This document shows, in pieces, positions 36,328-45,454 of a DNA stretch of 64,000 nucleotides. The notes beneath the pieces were generated by a model that saw only the letters and a list, made by a program, of their open reading frames with translations, was not told the DNA's origin and did no database searches. The DNA is from Pseudoneobacillus rhizosphaerae (GTDB taxonomy: Bacteria > Bacillota > Bacilli > Bacillales > Cytobacillaceae): the NCBI RefSeq assembly GCF_917563885.1, contig NZ_CAKJTG010000024.1, positions 1 to 64,000 on the forward strand, given 5' to 3'. Within the stretch, counting starts at the first letter, position 1, and every line of letters begins with the position of its first letter. Made by a program: the position numbers and the translations under genes.

Positions 36328-36708
36328 TCATAAGTATTGGTTGGGATTGGGTGGATCGATATGATATTGTTTATTGGCATGAATCGATTTAATTTCTTTA
36401 AACTGTAATAATAATTGTATGTCTTTTGCCGGGAGTGTCATAGATACTCCGTTTAAAGCAGATTGATACACATAGTTGATGGTGTAAGGAATTCGTTTAG
36501 AATCTAAATACCGTTTAACCTCCTCCTGAAAGCGCTCATGACTATGTTTAACTGCCCAGTTAGCATTTTCTAAAGTTAACGGAATTCCAGCCTTATTTGC
36601 AATTGCTACTGCTTCTTGTGCTGGTTTCGTTCTAAATTGAATGATGACGGTAACCATTTCATCACTATTGATGTCAATGGTTGGATCGACGTTTATTTTA
36701 TTTGTCAT
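36328..36708 (-). CDS. Stand-alone inhibitor I9 (subtilisin-propeptide) protein
   Basis: 126 residues, no signal peptide, strong AGGAGGGGGAG before the ATG. The body has the I9 fold seen in subtilase prodomains: VTVIIQFRT (first strand), HERFQEEVKRYLDSK (helix), YVYQSALNGVSMTLP and IKSIHANKQYHIDPP. It stops exactly where a subtilase catalytic domain would begin, and none follows. It could inhibit or chaperone a serine protease encoded elsewhere, or be a remnant. Confidence 0.7.
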   Translation of the reverse strand: MTNKINVDPTIDINSDEMVTVIIQFRTKPAQEAVAIANKAGIPLTLENANWAVKHSHERFQEEVKRYLDSKRIPYTINYVYQSALNGVSMTLPAKDIQLLLQFKEIKSIHANKQYHIDPPNPNQYL

Positions 36709-36772
36709 GCTTTACTCCCCCTCCTTTTACTGCTTCATCTTTCTATTTTTATTCAGCAATATCATTAATAAA

Positions 36773-37849
36773 TCACACAATATTAAAGTCTACTGAAGCT
36801 TTGATAGTCCCGTTAATGATAATGGATAGGGTATGGGTACCTTTATAGTGTTTTCGTGTCGTTAATTCTTTAAAGGATTGCGTTTTTGAAAAGTTTTTCG
36901 TTTCATTTGAGTTCATTTTTATCGTACTTATCATGAAAACTTTTCTTGTTCTTTGCCCCTTCGATTTTACATAATCTATGGCGTATTCTACTCGAACAGG
37001 TATCTCGGTTTTCGATGTTAGGCTAAAAGAAAAATGAATACTATCACCAATTGAAATGGAATCCTTATCTAGTTGGAAATCACTCATTTCAATAGATTGG
37101 TCGTCTTTATATCCGAATAAAAGAAGAGCTCGTTGATTTCCCTTTTTTAATAACGATCGGCATGCATGTTTGATAATCCAATCCGTATGTTCCTGGTTTC
37201 CATACCATTCGTTTGCTTTATCTAAAACTAGATCTGGATGAGTGTAGGAAATGTCATTTAGATGATTCGCAACACTTTTTCGCACATAAAGGGAATTGTC
37301 CTCCTTTAAGTTATAAAGAATTGGTAATGTTTGTTCGGGATTTGCTTTAATAGATGGGACAGACTTGCCCCATGGAAGCCGCGGCCTACTCCCTTCACTA
37401 GCTAAACGCCTAATATGTTCATCTGGATGTAAGGACCACTTGAGCATTTGATCAAGCATCCGTTCCAAATCTTTTATTAGAAAGGGGCGAACAGCAAATT
37501 CAGATGTCGAAAACGGAGTGAAAAATGCTAATGCTTTCATGGACTCGTCCCATTCTTCCAAGCCATAAAGCTCAACATAATCTGGAAAGATTATCCCCCG
37601 TAGACCTGTGAATTTGGGGGCGATTTTATATAAAATTTCAAGTGCAGGTTTATATTCTTTTGGTAATGTTGATTTTAAAGAGATGGTTATTCGACGCATT
37701 CTTTCTTTAAGAGCTAGTTGATCCCAATCCTGTTGGAAAATAAGGTGATAGCACTTTTCAGAGTCAAAGCTTTTATATTCGGTTTTAATTTCTGAAATTA
37801 AGGATTCAATAAAGGTTGAATTATATATATTTCTAAGTTCTTCAGCCAT
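36773..37849 (-). CDS. AlkC/AlkD-like DNA alkylation repair glycosylase with Ig-like tail
   Basis: 358 residues. Residues about 1-240 form HEAT-like repeats, with RRLASEGSRPRLPWG, the active-site loop of AlkC-type glycosylases. Residues about 250-358 are all-beta and look like the Ig-like domain found at the C-terminus of AlkC. The family excises 3-methyladenine and related alkylated bases from DNA. An alkyltransferase-like protein is encoded 1.8 kb away, so two alkylation-response genes lie together though not in one operon. Confidence 0.85.
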   Translation of the reverse strand: MAEELRNIYNSTFIESLISEIKTEYKSFDSEKCYHLIFQQDWDQLALKERMRRITISLKSTLPKEYKPALEILYKIAPKFTGLRGIIFPDYVELYGLEEWDESMKALAFFTPFSTSEFAVRPFLIKDLERMLDQMLKWSLHPDEHIRRLASEGSRPRLPWGKSVPSIKANPEQTLPILYNLKEDNSLYVRKSVANHLNDISYTHPDLVLDKANEWYGNQEHTDWIIKHACRSLLKKGNQRALLLFGYKDDQSIEMSDFQLDKDSISIGDSIHFSFSLTSKTEIPVRVEYAIDYVKSKGQRTRKVFMISTIKMNSNETKNFSKTQSFKELTTRKHYKGTHTLSIIINGTIKASVDFNIV

Positions 37850-37938
37850 TTTTAAAAAATTCCTCCGGTCATAAACAACTAACTATGCAAATTTATTTAT
37901 TCGAGTTTAAACTAACACTACTTCATTTAAATTATGTA

Positions 37939-38811
37939 TTAAACCTTCTCAAAATCGAGGTTATGAACAAAATCTACAAAAGCACTCACTAATTTCAAAT
38001 TTAAGGATTCCTCATGGTAATACATCCAAGTATCCCGTACAATTTGCTTGCCCTTTTTATCTGAAAGTTTCATTGTAAATAAATGACGTGAATCATCAGC
38101 TAGTACATAACCAGGTATAATGGCATAACCAAGTCCATTTAAAACCATCTCTTTACAGGTGTCCGATTTATCAACAGCCATGCTAACTTTAGGGGACACT
38201 GAAAAACGATCCCTCCACCAAGAATCAATCATTTCCTTTAATTTAGGGTCACTATTATAATCAATCCTAGGAAGTTTGGGTAAATCCTCCAGTTTAATTT
38301 CTTTATTGCTAGCAAGTAGTAATGGTTCTTGTAACAAGTTTTTCTTTCCATCCTGCCACTCATAATCACCCCTAAGAATGCTAACATGGACATCTTGATT
38401 TAGGAGTGATTGGTAAACTTGTTCACTCCAACCGGTAGTTACTTGAAATTCTACATTAGGATAAATATCTTTAAAAAATTTTAAGACCCTAGGCAGTTTT
38501 GTTCTAGTAATTAAATACGAGGCACCGATTCGTAACGTGCCGACCACTTTATCATCCATATTAGAAAGATTGTCGTTTATCTCCCGAAGTTTAACTAGCA
38601 TTTCATCGGCACATTTAACTAGATATTCCCCTTGAGGTGTAAAATGAACACCTCTTCTTCCTCGCAAGACGATTTGAACACCAAAATTGCTTTCTATTTG
38701 CTGAAGACGTTTTGTCAGTGCTGGTTGAGATATGTATAATAATTCCGCTGTTTTAGTTATGTTTTTTTGTTCAAATAAAACCTTTAAAATAGTCCAATCA
38801 CGAGAATCCAT
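37939..38811 (-). CDS. LysR-family transcriptional regulator
   Basis: 290 residues from the ATG at 38811 (GGAGG nine bases upstream). N-terminal winged helix-turn-helix (KTAELLYISQPALTKRLQQIE) and C-terminal effector domain of periplasmic-binding type. It is clearly paralogous to the LysR at 46329: the same DxRDW start, ISQPALTKRL, NDNLSNMDDKVVGTLRIG and DTCKEMV segments. It likely regulates the Ldh2-MFS unit just upstream. Confidence 0.92.
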   Translation of the reverse strand: MDSRDWTILKVLFEQKNITKTAELLYISQPALTKRLQQIESNFGVQIVLRGRRGVHFTPQGEYLVKCADEMLVKLREINDNLSNMDDKVVGTLRIGASYLITRTKLPRVLKFFKDIYPNVEFQVTTGWSEQVYQSLLNQDVHVSILRGDYEWQDGKKNLLQEPLLLASNKEIKLEDLPKLPRIDYNSDPKLKEMIDSWWRDRFSVSPKVSMAVDKSDTCKEMVLNGLGYAIIPGYVLADDSRHLFTMKLSDKKGKQIVRDTWMYYHEESLNLKLVSAFVDFVHNLDFEKV

Positions 38812-38930
38812 CAATCATGTCCTCCAAGCTTATTAAACTACCATTTATATCTAGTTTATAATAAATGTTCTGAAGTGAATAGGTACATGGCTATTGGATC
38901 ATTTAGGTTCCTTTTATCTTTCTCAACATA

Positions 38931-38960
38931 AATAGGATTGGGATTTCCCCAATCCTTATT
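38931..38960 (-). terminator. Terminator after the MFS gene
   Basis: On the minus strand stem AAGGATTGGG / CCCAATCCT, loop GAAAT, then ATTTATG; weak T run. Confidence 0.6.
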
Positions 38961-38964
38961 TCTA

Positions 38965-40113
38965 TTAAATATTAACTAATTTTGATTCTTCTTTCGAGTG
39001 GGTATAAAATGCGCCCCCAACTAGAAAGAATCCACTTACTAAAAAAACAGAAAGCAATCCCGCCCCGCTTCCAATGATCCCAAATAAAATAGGTGCGGTT
39101 AATTGAGAAATTCGATTGGTAGCTAATCTTAACCCTAGAACTTCCCCTGTTTTGGACTTAGGCGAAGCATTATAAATTGTGGTCATTGATAATGGTTGAC
39201 CACATCCTAACCCGGCACCCATTAGTACAGCTAAAAACATTAATAAAGGAATATTAGATGTAAACGGAATGAAAAAGAATGATACACCAGCTATAAGAAT
39301 TGACGTAAATAGTAATCTTTCACGTCCCATACTCGATGATAATTTTGCTAAGAAAAATCTTACAGGTACCATCGCTAAACCTTGCAGGGCAATAATCCAG
39401 CCAATATTGGAATCAGAAATATGTAAGGAAGCTGCATATAATGGAAAATAAGCGACAAAAATATCTCTTGAATACAAGACTAACGCACTTCCAGCTAGTG
39501 CTTTTCGAAGCAGCGGTATTTTCAATAATTGTAAGGCACTTCCCGATTCTGTCGCAGGCTCTACCTTCTTTTTACTTATAATCACAGGGACCCAGAAAGC
39601 CGTAACGATGGGCACAATCCCGAAAATGGCCGAAACAAGGAAAGCAGTTTGATAAGAGGTATATTCAGCCAAATATCCACCTAGTAACGGACCAATAAAT
39701 TGTGAGATTGCCACAACCATACTAAAAATTCCAAAATAGTGATCGCGATTTTCAGCAGTTGAGGCATTCCCTAACACATTTTGAAGGGAAATAATGATAA
39801 AAATATGAGATAAACCCACTATGATTTGTGACACATAGAGACTTAAAATCGATTGAAAAAGAAACGGAATCAAAAAACCTACACTGGCAAAAATCATTCC
39901 GAATAAAATAGGCAGTCGATCTCCTATTCGATCGGTTATTTTGCCAGCATGTATCGCAAATAACAATGGAAAAAAAGCATAGACCGCTGTTAAAATTCCA
40001 ACCTCCAATGTCCCTACACCTAAACCAGTTGCATAGAGTGGAAGTAATGGTCTCGTTAAATTGGTCATAATTTGAAAGAAAAACACAATAATTAATACTA
40101 CTCTTAGTGTCAA
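38965..40113 (-). CDS. MFS transporter
   Basis: 382 residues, twelve predicted helices in two halves. Motif A-like GKITDRIGDRLPIL lies between helices 2 and 3, SSMGRERLLF in the second half. Starts with TTG at 40113 behind AGGGGA. It follows the Ldh2-type gene by 16 bases, so the two are co-transcribed; the likely cargo is the hydroxy-acid that this dehydrogenase handles. Confidence 0.88.
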   Translation of the reverse strand: MTLRVVLIIVFFFQIMTNLTRPLLPLYATGLGVGTLEVGILTAVYAFFPLLFAIHAGKITDRIGDRLPILFGMIFASVGFLIPFLFQSILSLYVSQIIVGLSHIFIIISLQNVLGNASTAENRDHYFGIFSMVVAISQFIGPLLGGYLAEYTSYQTAFLVSAIFGIVPIVTAFWVPVIISKKKVEPATESGSALQLLKIPLLRKALAGSALVLYSRDIFVAYFPLYAASLHISDSNIGWIIALQGLAMVPVRFFLAKLSSSMGRERLLFTSILIAGVSFFFIPFTSNIPLLMFLAVLMGAGLGCGQPLSMTTIYNASPKSKTGEVLGLRLATNRISQLTAPILFGIIGSGAGLLSVFLVSGFFLVGGAFYTHSKEESKLVNI

Positions 40114-40129
40114 AAACGATCATCCCCTA

Positions 40130-41188
40130 TTACAAAACATCTGAAATAACTATACCTAGATGTTCTGCTTCTTTCAAGAGACTGTTTCTAACTTCTTCCG
40201 TTAAAGGAATACCAAAATCAAGCCTTTCTCTAGTCCTACGTCCTTCAGGTTCCCCAGGTATTAAAATTTCGTCAAATCCTTGAGCTCTTGGTAGCGATTT
40301 TACCCGAGAAACAAAGGTATCCATTCGATTTTCAAATTCTTCCTTCGACATAAAGAGATCTGGCTTGATGGCAATGAATAAGTGGCCAACATTTTGAGGC
40401 TCAGAATGATCAAAATATAAGCTCTTCACATCACCACCATAATTTGCCCCCGTAAGGACGCCAGCTAGTAAATCCATTAACATAGCAAGTGCTGCACCTT
40501 TTGCTCCTCCAAATGGTAAGCAGACCCCTTCAAATGCTTCGGATGCATCAGTTGTAGGAGCACCATCTTTATCTAATGCTAGGCCAAGAGGTATTTCTTC
40601 CCCATGGGTAGCTGCCAATCGAATTTTCCCTCTAGCAATAACCGTCATCGCCATATCTAATACAAAAGGCGTCTCTTCTTGACCACCAGGAACGGCAGCC
40701 GCAAACGGACTTGCACCAAGAAAGGCTGTGCGACCGCCCCATACAGGAAGTGCTGGTGAAGAGTTTGTATACGCCAAAGCGATGTATCCTGCTTCCAGAG
40801 CTTGTTGTACATAAAGTGAAGCCATTCCATAGTGGGTGCTCCTCTTTACGCCTACTAAACCAATTCCACTATCAGCTGCAAGCTTAATCGCTTCATCCAT
40901 TGCCCGATGCGCAGCTAAAAATCCCATACCATCATCACCATCGACCGAAGCAACCGCTGAAGTGATTTTAGTTACTGTAATATCTGGCTGTGCTTTTACT
41001 ACACCTCTTCGAATACGTTCAAGGTACATAGGGATACGGGACACACCGTGTGAATCCAAGCCTCGAAGATTGGCTGCAACAAGATCCTTTGCAATCGTTT
41101 TTGCATCCTGCTCCCTCAAACCTCCAGCTAGGAATAAACGTTCAGCTACCAGGGTTAATTCTTTTTCTGATAAAATTATTTCTGACAT
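40130..41188 (-). CDS. Ldh2/malate-sulfolactate dehydrogenase family oxidoreductase
   Basis: 352 residues, NAD(P)-dependent 2-hydroxyacid dehydrogenase of the non-Rossmann MDH/LDH2 type. Family marks: GLDSHGVSRIPMYLERI near 35-51, KRSTHYGMASLYVQQA with the catalytic H, NSSPALPVWGG and GGAKGAALAMLMDLLAGVL. Members act on malate, lactate, sulfolactate, ureidoglycolate or sugar acids. In this setting it may oxidise a four-carbon acid sugar. Two-gene unit with the MFS transporter. Confidence 0.9.
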   Translation of the reverse strand: MSEIILSEKELTLVAERLFLAGGLREQDAKTIAKDLVAANLRGLDSHGVSRIPMYLERIRRGVVKAQPDITVTKITSAVASVDGDDGMGFLAAHRAMDEAIKLAADSGIGLVGVKRSTHYGMASLYVQQALEAGYIALAYTNSSPALPVWGGRTAFLGASPFAAAVPGGQEETPFVLDMAMTVIARGKIRLAATHGEEIPLGLALDKDGAPTTDASEAFEGVCLPFGGAKGAALAMLMDLLAGVLTGANYGGDVKSLYFDHSEPQNVGHLFIAIKPDLFMSKEEFENRMDTFVSRVKSLPRAQGFDEILIPGEPEGRRTRERLDFGIPLTEEVRNSLLKEAEHLGIVISDVL

Positions 41189-41329
41189 ATCTGCACCTCC
41201 AGCTCACCTTTTTCTTAATAGTAGCACGGTCCCAAAAAGGTATAAAATCCATAAAAGCTATAGCCAAGGATAAAATATTAGAATGATAGGTGTATGTTAC
41301 TGCTTCATTGATTTTTGATGGTAACTATT

Positions 41330-41380
41330 AGCTTCTATTCGTGACAGCTTCCTCACTTTTCTTTCCCTTCTGTCATTAAG
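41330..41380. repeat. Diverged single unit like the 16954 array
   Basis: ATTAGCTTCTATTCGTGAC (41327-41345) matches 17 of 19 bases of the array motif ATTAGTTGCTATTCGTGAC, and TGACAG/CTGTCA can form a stem. The rest of the 41189-41452 gap holds only the terminator. Confidence 0.5.
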
Positions 41381-41398
41381 CTTCCTCAACGCAGACCC

Positions 41399-41434
41399 CT
41401 AAAATAGAAATAGATCACTAGACTATTTCTATTG
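41399..41434 (-). terminator. Terminator of the acid-sugar operon
   Basis: Perfect stem AATAGAAATAG / CTATTTCTATT with TTTTAGG on the minus strand, past the racemase gene. Confidence 0.75.
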
Positions 41435-41452
41435 ATCTAAACTATTTGCCTA

Positions 41453-42121
41453 TTAGTTTGATTTTTGGATACCTTTGATTTCACTTAAAATCTTTTTAAT
41501 ACTAATTTCCGGACTAGTCAGAACTGGTTTTGAGGATTCATCCCAGCCATGTAAAGCTCGACACATAGACATTTGTGCCAAAACTACTACATCAGATGTT
41601 TTAGAAAGTTCAATAATTTTATCACGAATTAAACGGTTATGTTTTTCTGTATCCCCGTGTTGAAGGGCAGTGAAGGCATCTGTAAGGACATGGGTCTGAA
41701 TATCAATTTCTTTATTATTTTTTTCACTTATTTCTTCAAGCAGTTTAGTAGTTGTTGGTCCTGCAGCACTAACAGTGGCAATGACACCAATACGATCTGA
41801 TAAATCTATTGCATGTTCCAACATAGCAATATCAGCGCTTAAAACGGGTACAGAAAACGTATCTTTCACCGCTTCTACGTAGGGTGAGAAAGATGAACAA
41901 GTTAACAGAATTCCGTCTACCCTTCTACTTTCTGCCCGTTTCATTAATGAAACTAATTGTTCTACCATACTATCCGTCACGATATTGGTTTGATTCAATT
42001 CATCAATTAACCCTTCATCCATAAAATTCAAAAGTTTCACATCAGGTGCATTCTGTTTAAAGGCTTCAAGGATAGGCTGCACTGAATTAAGTGTGGCATG
42101 AATGAGCCCGATTGTTGGCAT
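41453..42121 (-). CDS. Asp/Glu/hydantoin racemase family protein
   Basis: 222 residues. Two pseudo-symmetric Rossmann-like halves with one catalytic Cys each: LLTCSSFSPY near residue 78 and LAQMSMCRAL near 187. GVIATVSAAGPTT is the phosphate/substrate loop type of this superfamily. Racemases, maleate isomerases and arylmalonate decarboxylases share this fold, so the reaction is open. Last of five genes in the acid-sugar operon. Confidence 0.82.
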   Translation of the reverse strand: MPTIGLIHATLNSVQPILEAFKQNAPDVKLLNFMDEGLIDELNQTNIVTDSMVEQLVSLMKRAESRRVDGILLTCSSFSPYVEAVKDTFSVPVLSADIAMLEHAIDLSDRIGVIATVSAAGPTTTKLLEEISEKNNKEIDIQTHVLTDAFTALQHGDTEKHNRLIRDKIIELSKTSDVVVLAQMSMCRALHGWDESSKPVLTSPEISIKKILSEIKGIQKSN

Positions 42122-42143
42122 GTCGACACCTCAATCTAAATTA

Positions 42144-43421
42144 TTAGTTGAATAATTGTTTTAAATGTTTAACCGCTGTTTCTAGAAAATCCGGCTTACC
42201 GAAACTGCCAGATTTTAAAACAATGAGCATGGATTGATCTAATGTTAATCCCGATGGTAAGCCTGTTTCGATTTCTTCCAAAATATAGTTACCTTTAATT
42301 CCTAAACGGCGACAAACAGTTCCTGACGTATCTCCCCCCGCTACCACTAACCTCTTTAAACCGGTACGTTGGATAATCAATTGGGTAGCATCAGCTAAGG
42401 CTGATGAAATCATTTTACTTGTGGTCAACTCATCATGAAGATGCTGTTTACCCAATTTTTTTGTTTCAGCTACCATTTCCTCCCGATTATCAGCCATCAT
42501 TAATACGTCATTTCCCGATGCAATGATTTCTTGGGCTAATCTTGTTATTCGTTCAATTTCAAAATCTCTGTCCTTTTGTTGAAAAACCTTCCGTGAATCC
42601 AAAATGATTGCAGCCGTTCCTATTTCGATTAAGTGTGCGGTTTGAGAACGTGTTTGTGGAGTGAGACTGCCTGACACTATTAATACACCGTTCGGATCAT
42701 TTATGATTAAATCCTTAACCGGAGTTTCCACAAGCTCCATTTTCATAAATTTAGGTAATTCCTCAGCAATAGCCGAGCTACCCCCTAGAACAGGCATATC
42801 ATAAATAGCCTCTGCCACTATCGCTAAATCTGATTGGTTCTCCGAGTCTAAGATACAATAGTGATAATGGTGGCGTTGTTTTTCAATTTCTTTTCGTAAC
42901 TCTACTGGTCCCCTCCTTACGAATTCCATAGGGACCATTGTTACTTTACGGGAAGTTTGTTGCTGTAAAATTTCCACTAGGTTTGATTGGTGCATTGGAT
43001 GAACTGGATCGTTAGCAAATTCTGATTCCTCTAAGAGCTTGCCATGTACGGTATGAATACCATTGATTGTCTTCCGACCATTTTTAGGAAAAGCTAAACT
43101 TATGACGGCAAAGTCCTCATTTAACGCATCTAACATCGCATCAAATTCTTTACCAATATTACCGCGAAAGACTGAACAGGTTTTGTTGAAAAATAACGTA
43201 CATCCCATTTTCTGCAATACTTTAGTAGCTTCAAATACCTTCTGATAACTTTCTTCTGGAGAGTCTAAGCGACTGTCTGTATCAATGATCAGCACATCAG
43301 CATCTGAATCGTTTTCCATTTTCTCATCAAAAACGACAACCTTCGCTGTGTATCGATTTTTGCTGTACATTAAGCCGATATCATTTGAACCGGTTGTATC
43401 GTCTGCAACCACACCAAGCAT
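42144..43421 (-). CDS. Four-carbon acid sugar kinase (DUF1537)
   Basis: 425 residues. N-terminal substrate-binding domain begins VVADDTTGSNDIG, C-terminal nucleotide-binding domain carries VVAGGDTSGTVCRRLGI, the hallmark of DUF1537. The characterised family phosphorylates D-threonate, L-threonate, D-erythronate or 3-oxo-tetronate using ATP. With the neighbouring class II aldolase and isomerase it forms a tetronate pathway. The exact stereoisomer cannot be read from sequence. Confidence 0.92.
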   Translation of the reverse strand: MLGVVADDTTGSNDIGLMYSKNRYTAKVVVFDEKMENDSDADVLIIDTDSRLDSPEESYQKVFEATKVLQKMGCTLFFNKTCSVFRGNIGKEFDAMLDALNEDFAVISLAFPKNGRKTINGIHTVHGKLLEESEFANDPVHPMHQSNLVEILQQQTSRKVTMVPMEFVRRGPVELRKEIEKQRHHYHYCILDSENQSDLAIVAEAIYDMPVLGGSSAIAEELPKFMKMELVETPVKDLIINDPNGVLIVSGSLTPQTRSQTAHLIEIGTAAIILDSRKVFQQKDRDFEIERITRLAQEIIASGNDVLMMADNREEMVAETKKLGKQHLHDELTTSKMISSALADATQLIIQRTGLKRLVVAGGDTSGTVCRRLGIKGNYILEEIETGLPSGLTLDQSMLIVLKSGSFGKPDFLETAVKHLKQLFN

Positions 43422-43447
43422 CTTTATTCACTCCTTGAAAACAAAAT

Positions 43448-44518
43448 CTAAACTCCAAGTCTTTCGATAATAGCTTGCGTAAATTCTGTTGTAGACGCAC
43501 TGCCACCAAGGTCCCTCGTTTTTACACCATCTGAAACGGCAGTTAACAATCCATTTTCGATAATTCTAGCGATTTCGGCAACATTTGAATCATTGTGTTG
43601 AACACTAAGCCAGTCTAGGAACATGACTGTAGAAAGCATGATGCCAGTAGGGTTGGCAATGTTTTTTCCAGCAATATCAGGTGCCGAACCATGTGCCGCC
43701 TGTGCCATCGCTTGTTGATCATTGCTATTGATGGATGGTGCCAAGCCTAGGCTGCCGACTAATTCGCCTGCTAAATCTGATAATATATCGCCGAACATAT
43801 TTTCTGTAACAATGACATCAAAGTCTTTGGCACGTCTAACAAGATGGGCTGCCATCGCATCGATATGATAATCATCTATTTCCACTTCCGGATATTGTTG
43901 CCCCACTTCACGACATACATTTAAGAACAACCCACTACCAAGCTTAATGACATTGGCTTTATGAACAATAGTCACTTTTTTTCGACGTTGCCCTGCCATT
44001 TTGAAGGCTGCATGAGCAATTCTCTCTATCGCTTTTCTCGTAAAAACTCCTGATGAAATCACGATATCTGGAGTCACCATCCACTCGCCAGTACCAACAA
44101 ACATATTTCGGTCACTATAATAACCTTCTGTATTTTCTCGATAAATGACTAAATCTGCTTCACCTACAACACTTCGAATTCCTTCCATCGTTTTAGCGGG
44201 CCGAACGTTAGCATATAAATCAAAGGAAATTCTCAGCTCACCACTTGGGTTTCTATTAATTTTATGTTCAGCAGGATAGGCTGCGGAGTCATGGGGTCCC
44301 ATTATCCATCCGTGTGTTTCTTTTAGTGCATCCTTCGTAAACTGGGGCATTGGATCATTATATTGTTCAATTCCATTCCACCCCATCGGGAGCTCTACAT
44401 ATTCAAAATGCGTTGTTCCTACTAATCTAGAGGCCGCACTTAGCACATCCACTGTTGCTTTTGTTATTTCAGGACCAATTCCATCTCCGTAAAGTACACC
44501 AATTTTATAGCTTGCCAT
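43448..44518 (-). CDS. Isocitrate/isopropylmalate-type dehydrogenase
   Basis: 356 residues, beta-decarboxylating dehydrogenase fold. YGDGIGPEIT nucleotide start, YRENTEGYYSDR active-site Tyr region, K in VHKANVIKLGSG, and metal ligands in DAMAAHLVRR/ENMFGDILSDLAGELVGSLG (in parts). AHGSAPDIAGKNIANPTG is also conserved. Close to tartrate or 3-isopropylmalate dehydrogenases. DUF1537 kinases usually pair with PdxA2 or an NAD hydroxyacid dehydrogenase; an isopropylmalate-type enzyme here would oxidise the tetronate or tartrate-like acid. Confidence 0.88.
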   Translation of the reverse strand: MASYKIGVLYGDGIGPEITKATVDVLSAASRLVGTTHFEYVELPMGWNGIEQYNDPMPQFTKDALKETHGWIMGPHDSAAYPAEHKINRNPSGELRISFDLYANVRPAKTMEGIRSVVGEADLVIYRENTEGYYSDRNMFVGTGEWMVTPDIVISSGVFTRKAIERIAHAAFKMAGQRRKKVTIVHKANVIKLGSGLFLNVCREVGQQYPEVEIDDYHIDAMAAHLVRRAKDFDVIVTENMFGDILSDLAGELVGSLGLAPSINSNDQQAMAQAAHGSAPDIAGKNIANPTGIMLSTVMFLDWLSVQHNDSNVAEIARIIENGLLTAVSDGVKTRDLGGSASTTEFTQAIIERLGV

Positions 44519-44606
44519 TATTATTTCATCCTCTCTAAATGAATCTATTAATCTAAATTTGCAAAACTACTATGACTTTTCCTAAAAATGTTAGCTTTAA
44601 TAATTG

Positions 44607-45410
44607 CTATTTAAGTAGAGATAAGAATGAAGCAGCACTTTTTGCTTCTTCATACCAATCCTTTTCATAAGTAACTTCCAAAGAAATATAGTTTTCATAC
44701 TGAATATCTCCCAATGATTGGATCACACAACCAAAATCAAAATCTCCTTTTCCAGGTACGACACGATTTCGATCAGCAAAATGAAGATGCAATAACTTAT
44801 TTTTAGCCTTTGCAAAGGTTGATGAGATGTTTCTATTCTCAAAGGACATATGATAGATATCCAACATTAAGTAGAAATTTGAAATATTCATTTCTTCTAT
44901 GAAGTCAAGAGCCTCTACAGTGGAATGAATATTATTAATATTTTTTTTGTTCTGCGGCTCTAACATAATATTAATTCCACGCTTTTCAGCATATTCACAA
45001 ACTTCAATAAAACCTTCTTTCATCCATTTCCATGATTGCTCTGGTTGATTGACATCAATTTCCCCTCTTAATTTCCCAATATTGATAGGGGCACCAAACC
45101 TAGAGGCAAAATCAACAATGTCCTTTACTCTCTTTACTGCTTCAGCACGACTGTCATTTTTATGATCAGTAAAGGTTAACTTGTCGTCACTTACAACGGG
45201 GCCAGTACCTACAGCTGCAACTTCCAATCCATACCGGTTCAAATTTTTCTCAAAAGCTACAATATCAATCAGCTTTGGGTCTCTTACAAATGGCTCAATA
45301 GCTACATACCCACTGTCTTTTAGCCTAGGAAAAATAGTATGAGCATCTCCTCTAGCACCTAATACAGGTGCAACGGTTTCACTTGTTCCATAAACGTAAG
45401 CTAGCTTCAT
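44607..45410 (-). CDS. Sugar phosphate isomerase/epimerase (AP endonuclease 2 fold)
   Basis: 267 residues, xylose-isomerase-like TIM barrel. Conserved metal residues appear in MLEPQNKKN, LMLDIYHM, LHLHFADRNR and ISLEVTYE. Similar to hydroxypyruvate isomerase (OtnI-like) and tagatose 3-epimerases. In the known erythronate pathways such an isomerase interconverts 2-oxo- and 3-oxo-tetronate phosphates before the aldolase. Placed between aldolase and dehydrogenase genes. Confidence 0.85.
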   Translation of the reverse strand: MKLAYVYGTSETVAPVLGARGDAHTIFPRLKDSGYVAIEPFVRDPKLIDIVAFEKNLNRYGLEVAAVGTGPVVSDDKLTFTDHKNDSRAEAVKRVKDIVDFASRFGAPINIGKLRGEIDVNQPEQSWKWMKEGFIEVCEYAEKRGINIMLEPQNKKNINNIHSTVEALDFIEEMNISNFYLMLDIYHMSFENRNISSTFAKAKNKLLHLHFADRNRVVPGKGDFDFGCVIQSLGDIQYENYISLEVTYEKDWYEEAKSAASFLSLLK

Positions 45411-45454
45411 CCTTCCACCTTCTTCCTAGCTACTTTGGGCGATTAATTTAGTTT

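Noticed and set aside
39752-40123. 123-residue frame within the MFS transporter gene
   Set aside because: Same strand as the MFS gene but a different frame; composition is Cys/Phe/Tyr-rich in the manner of an off-frame reading.
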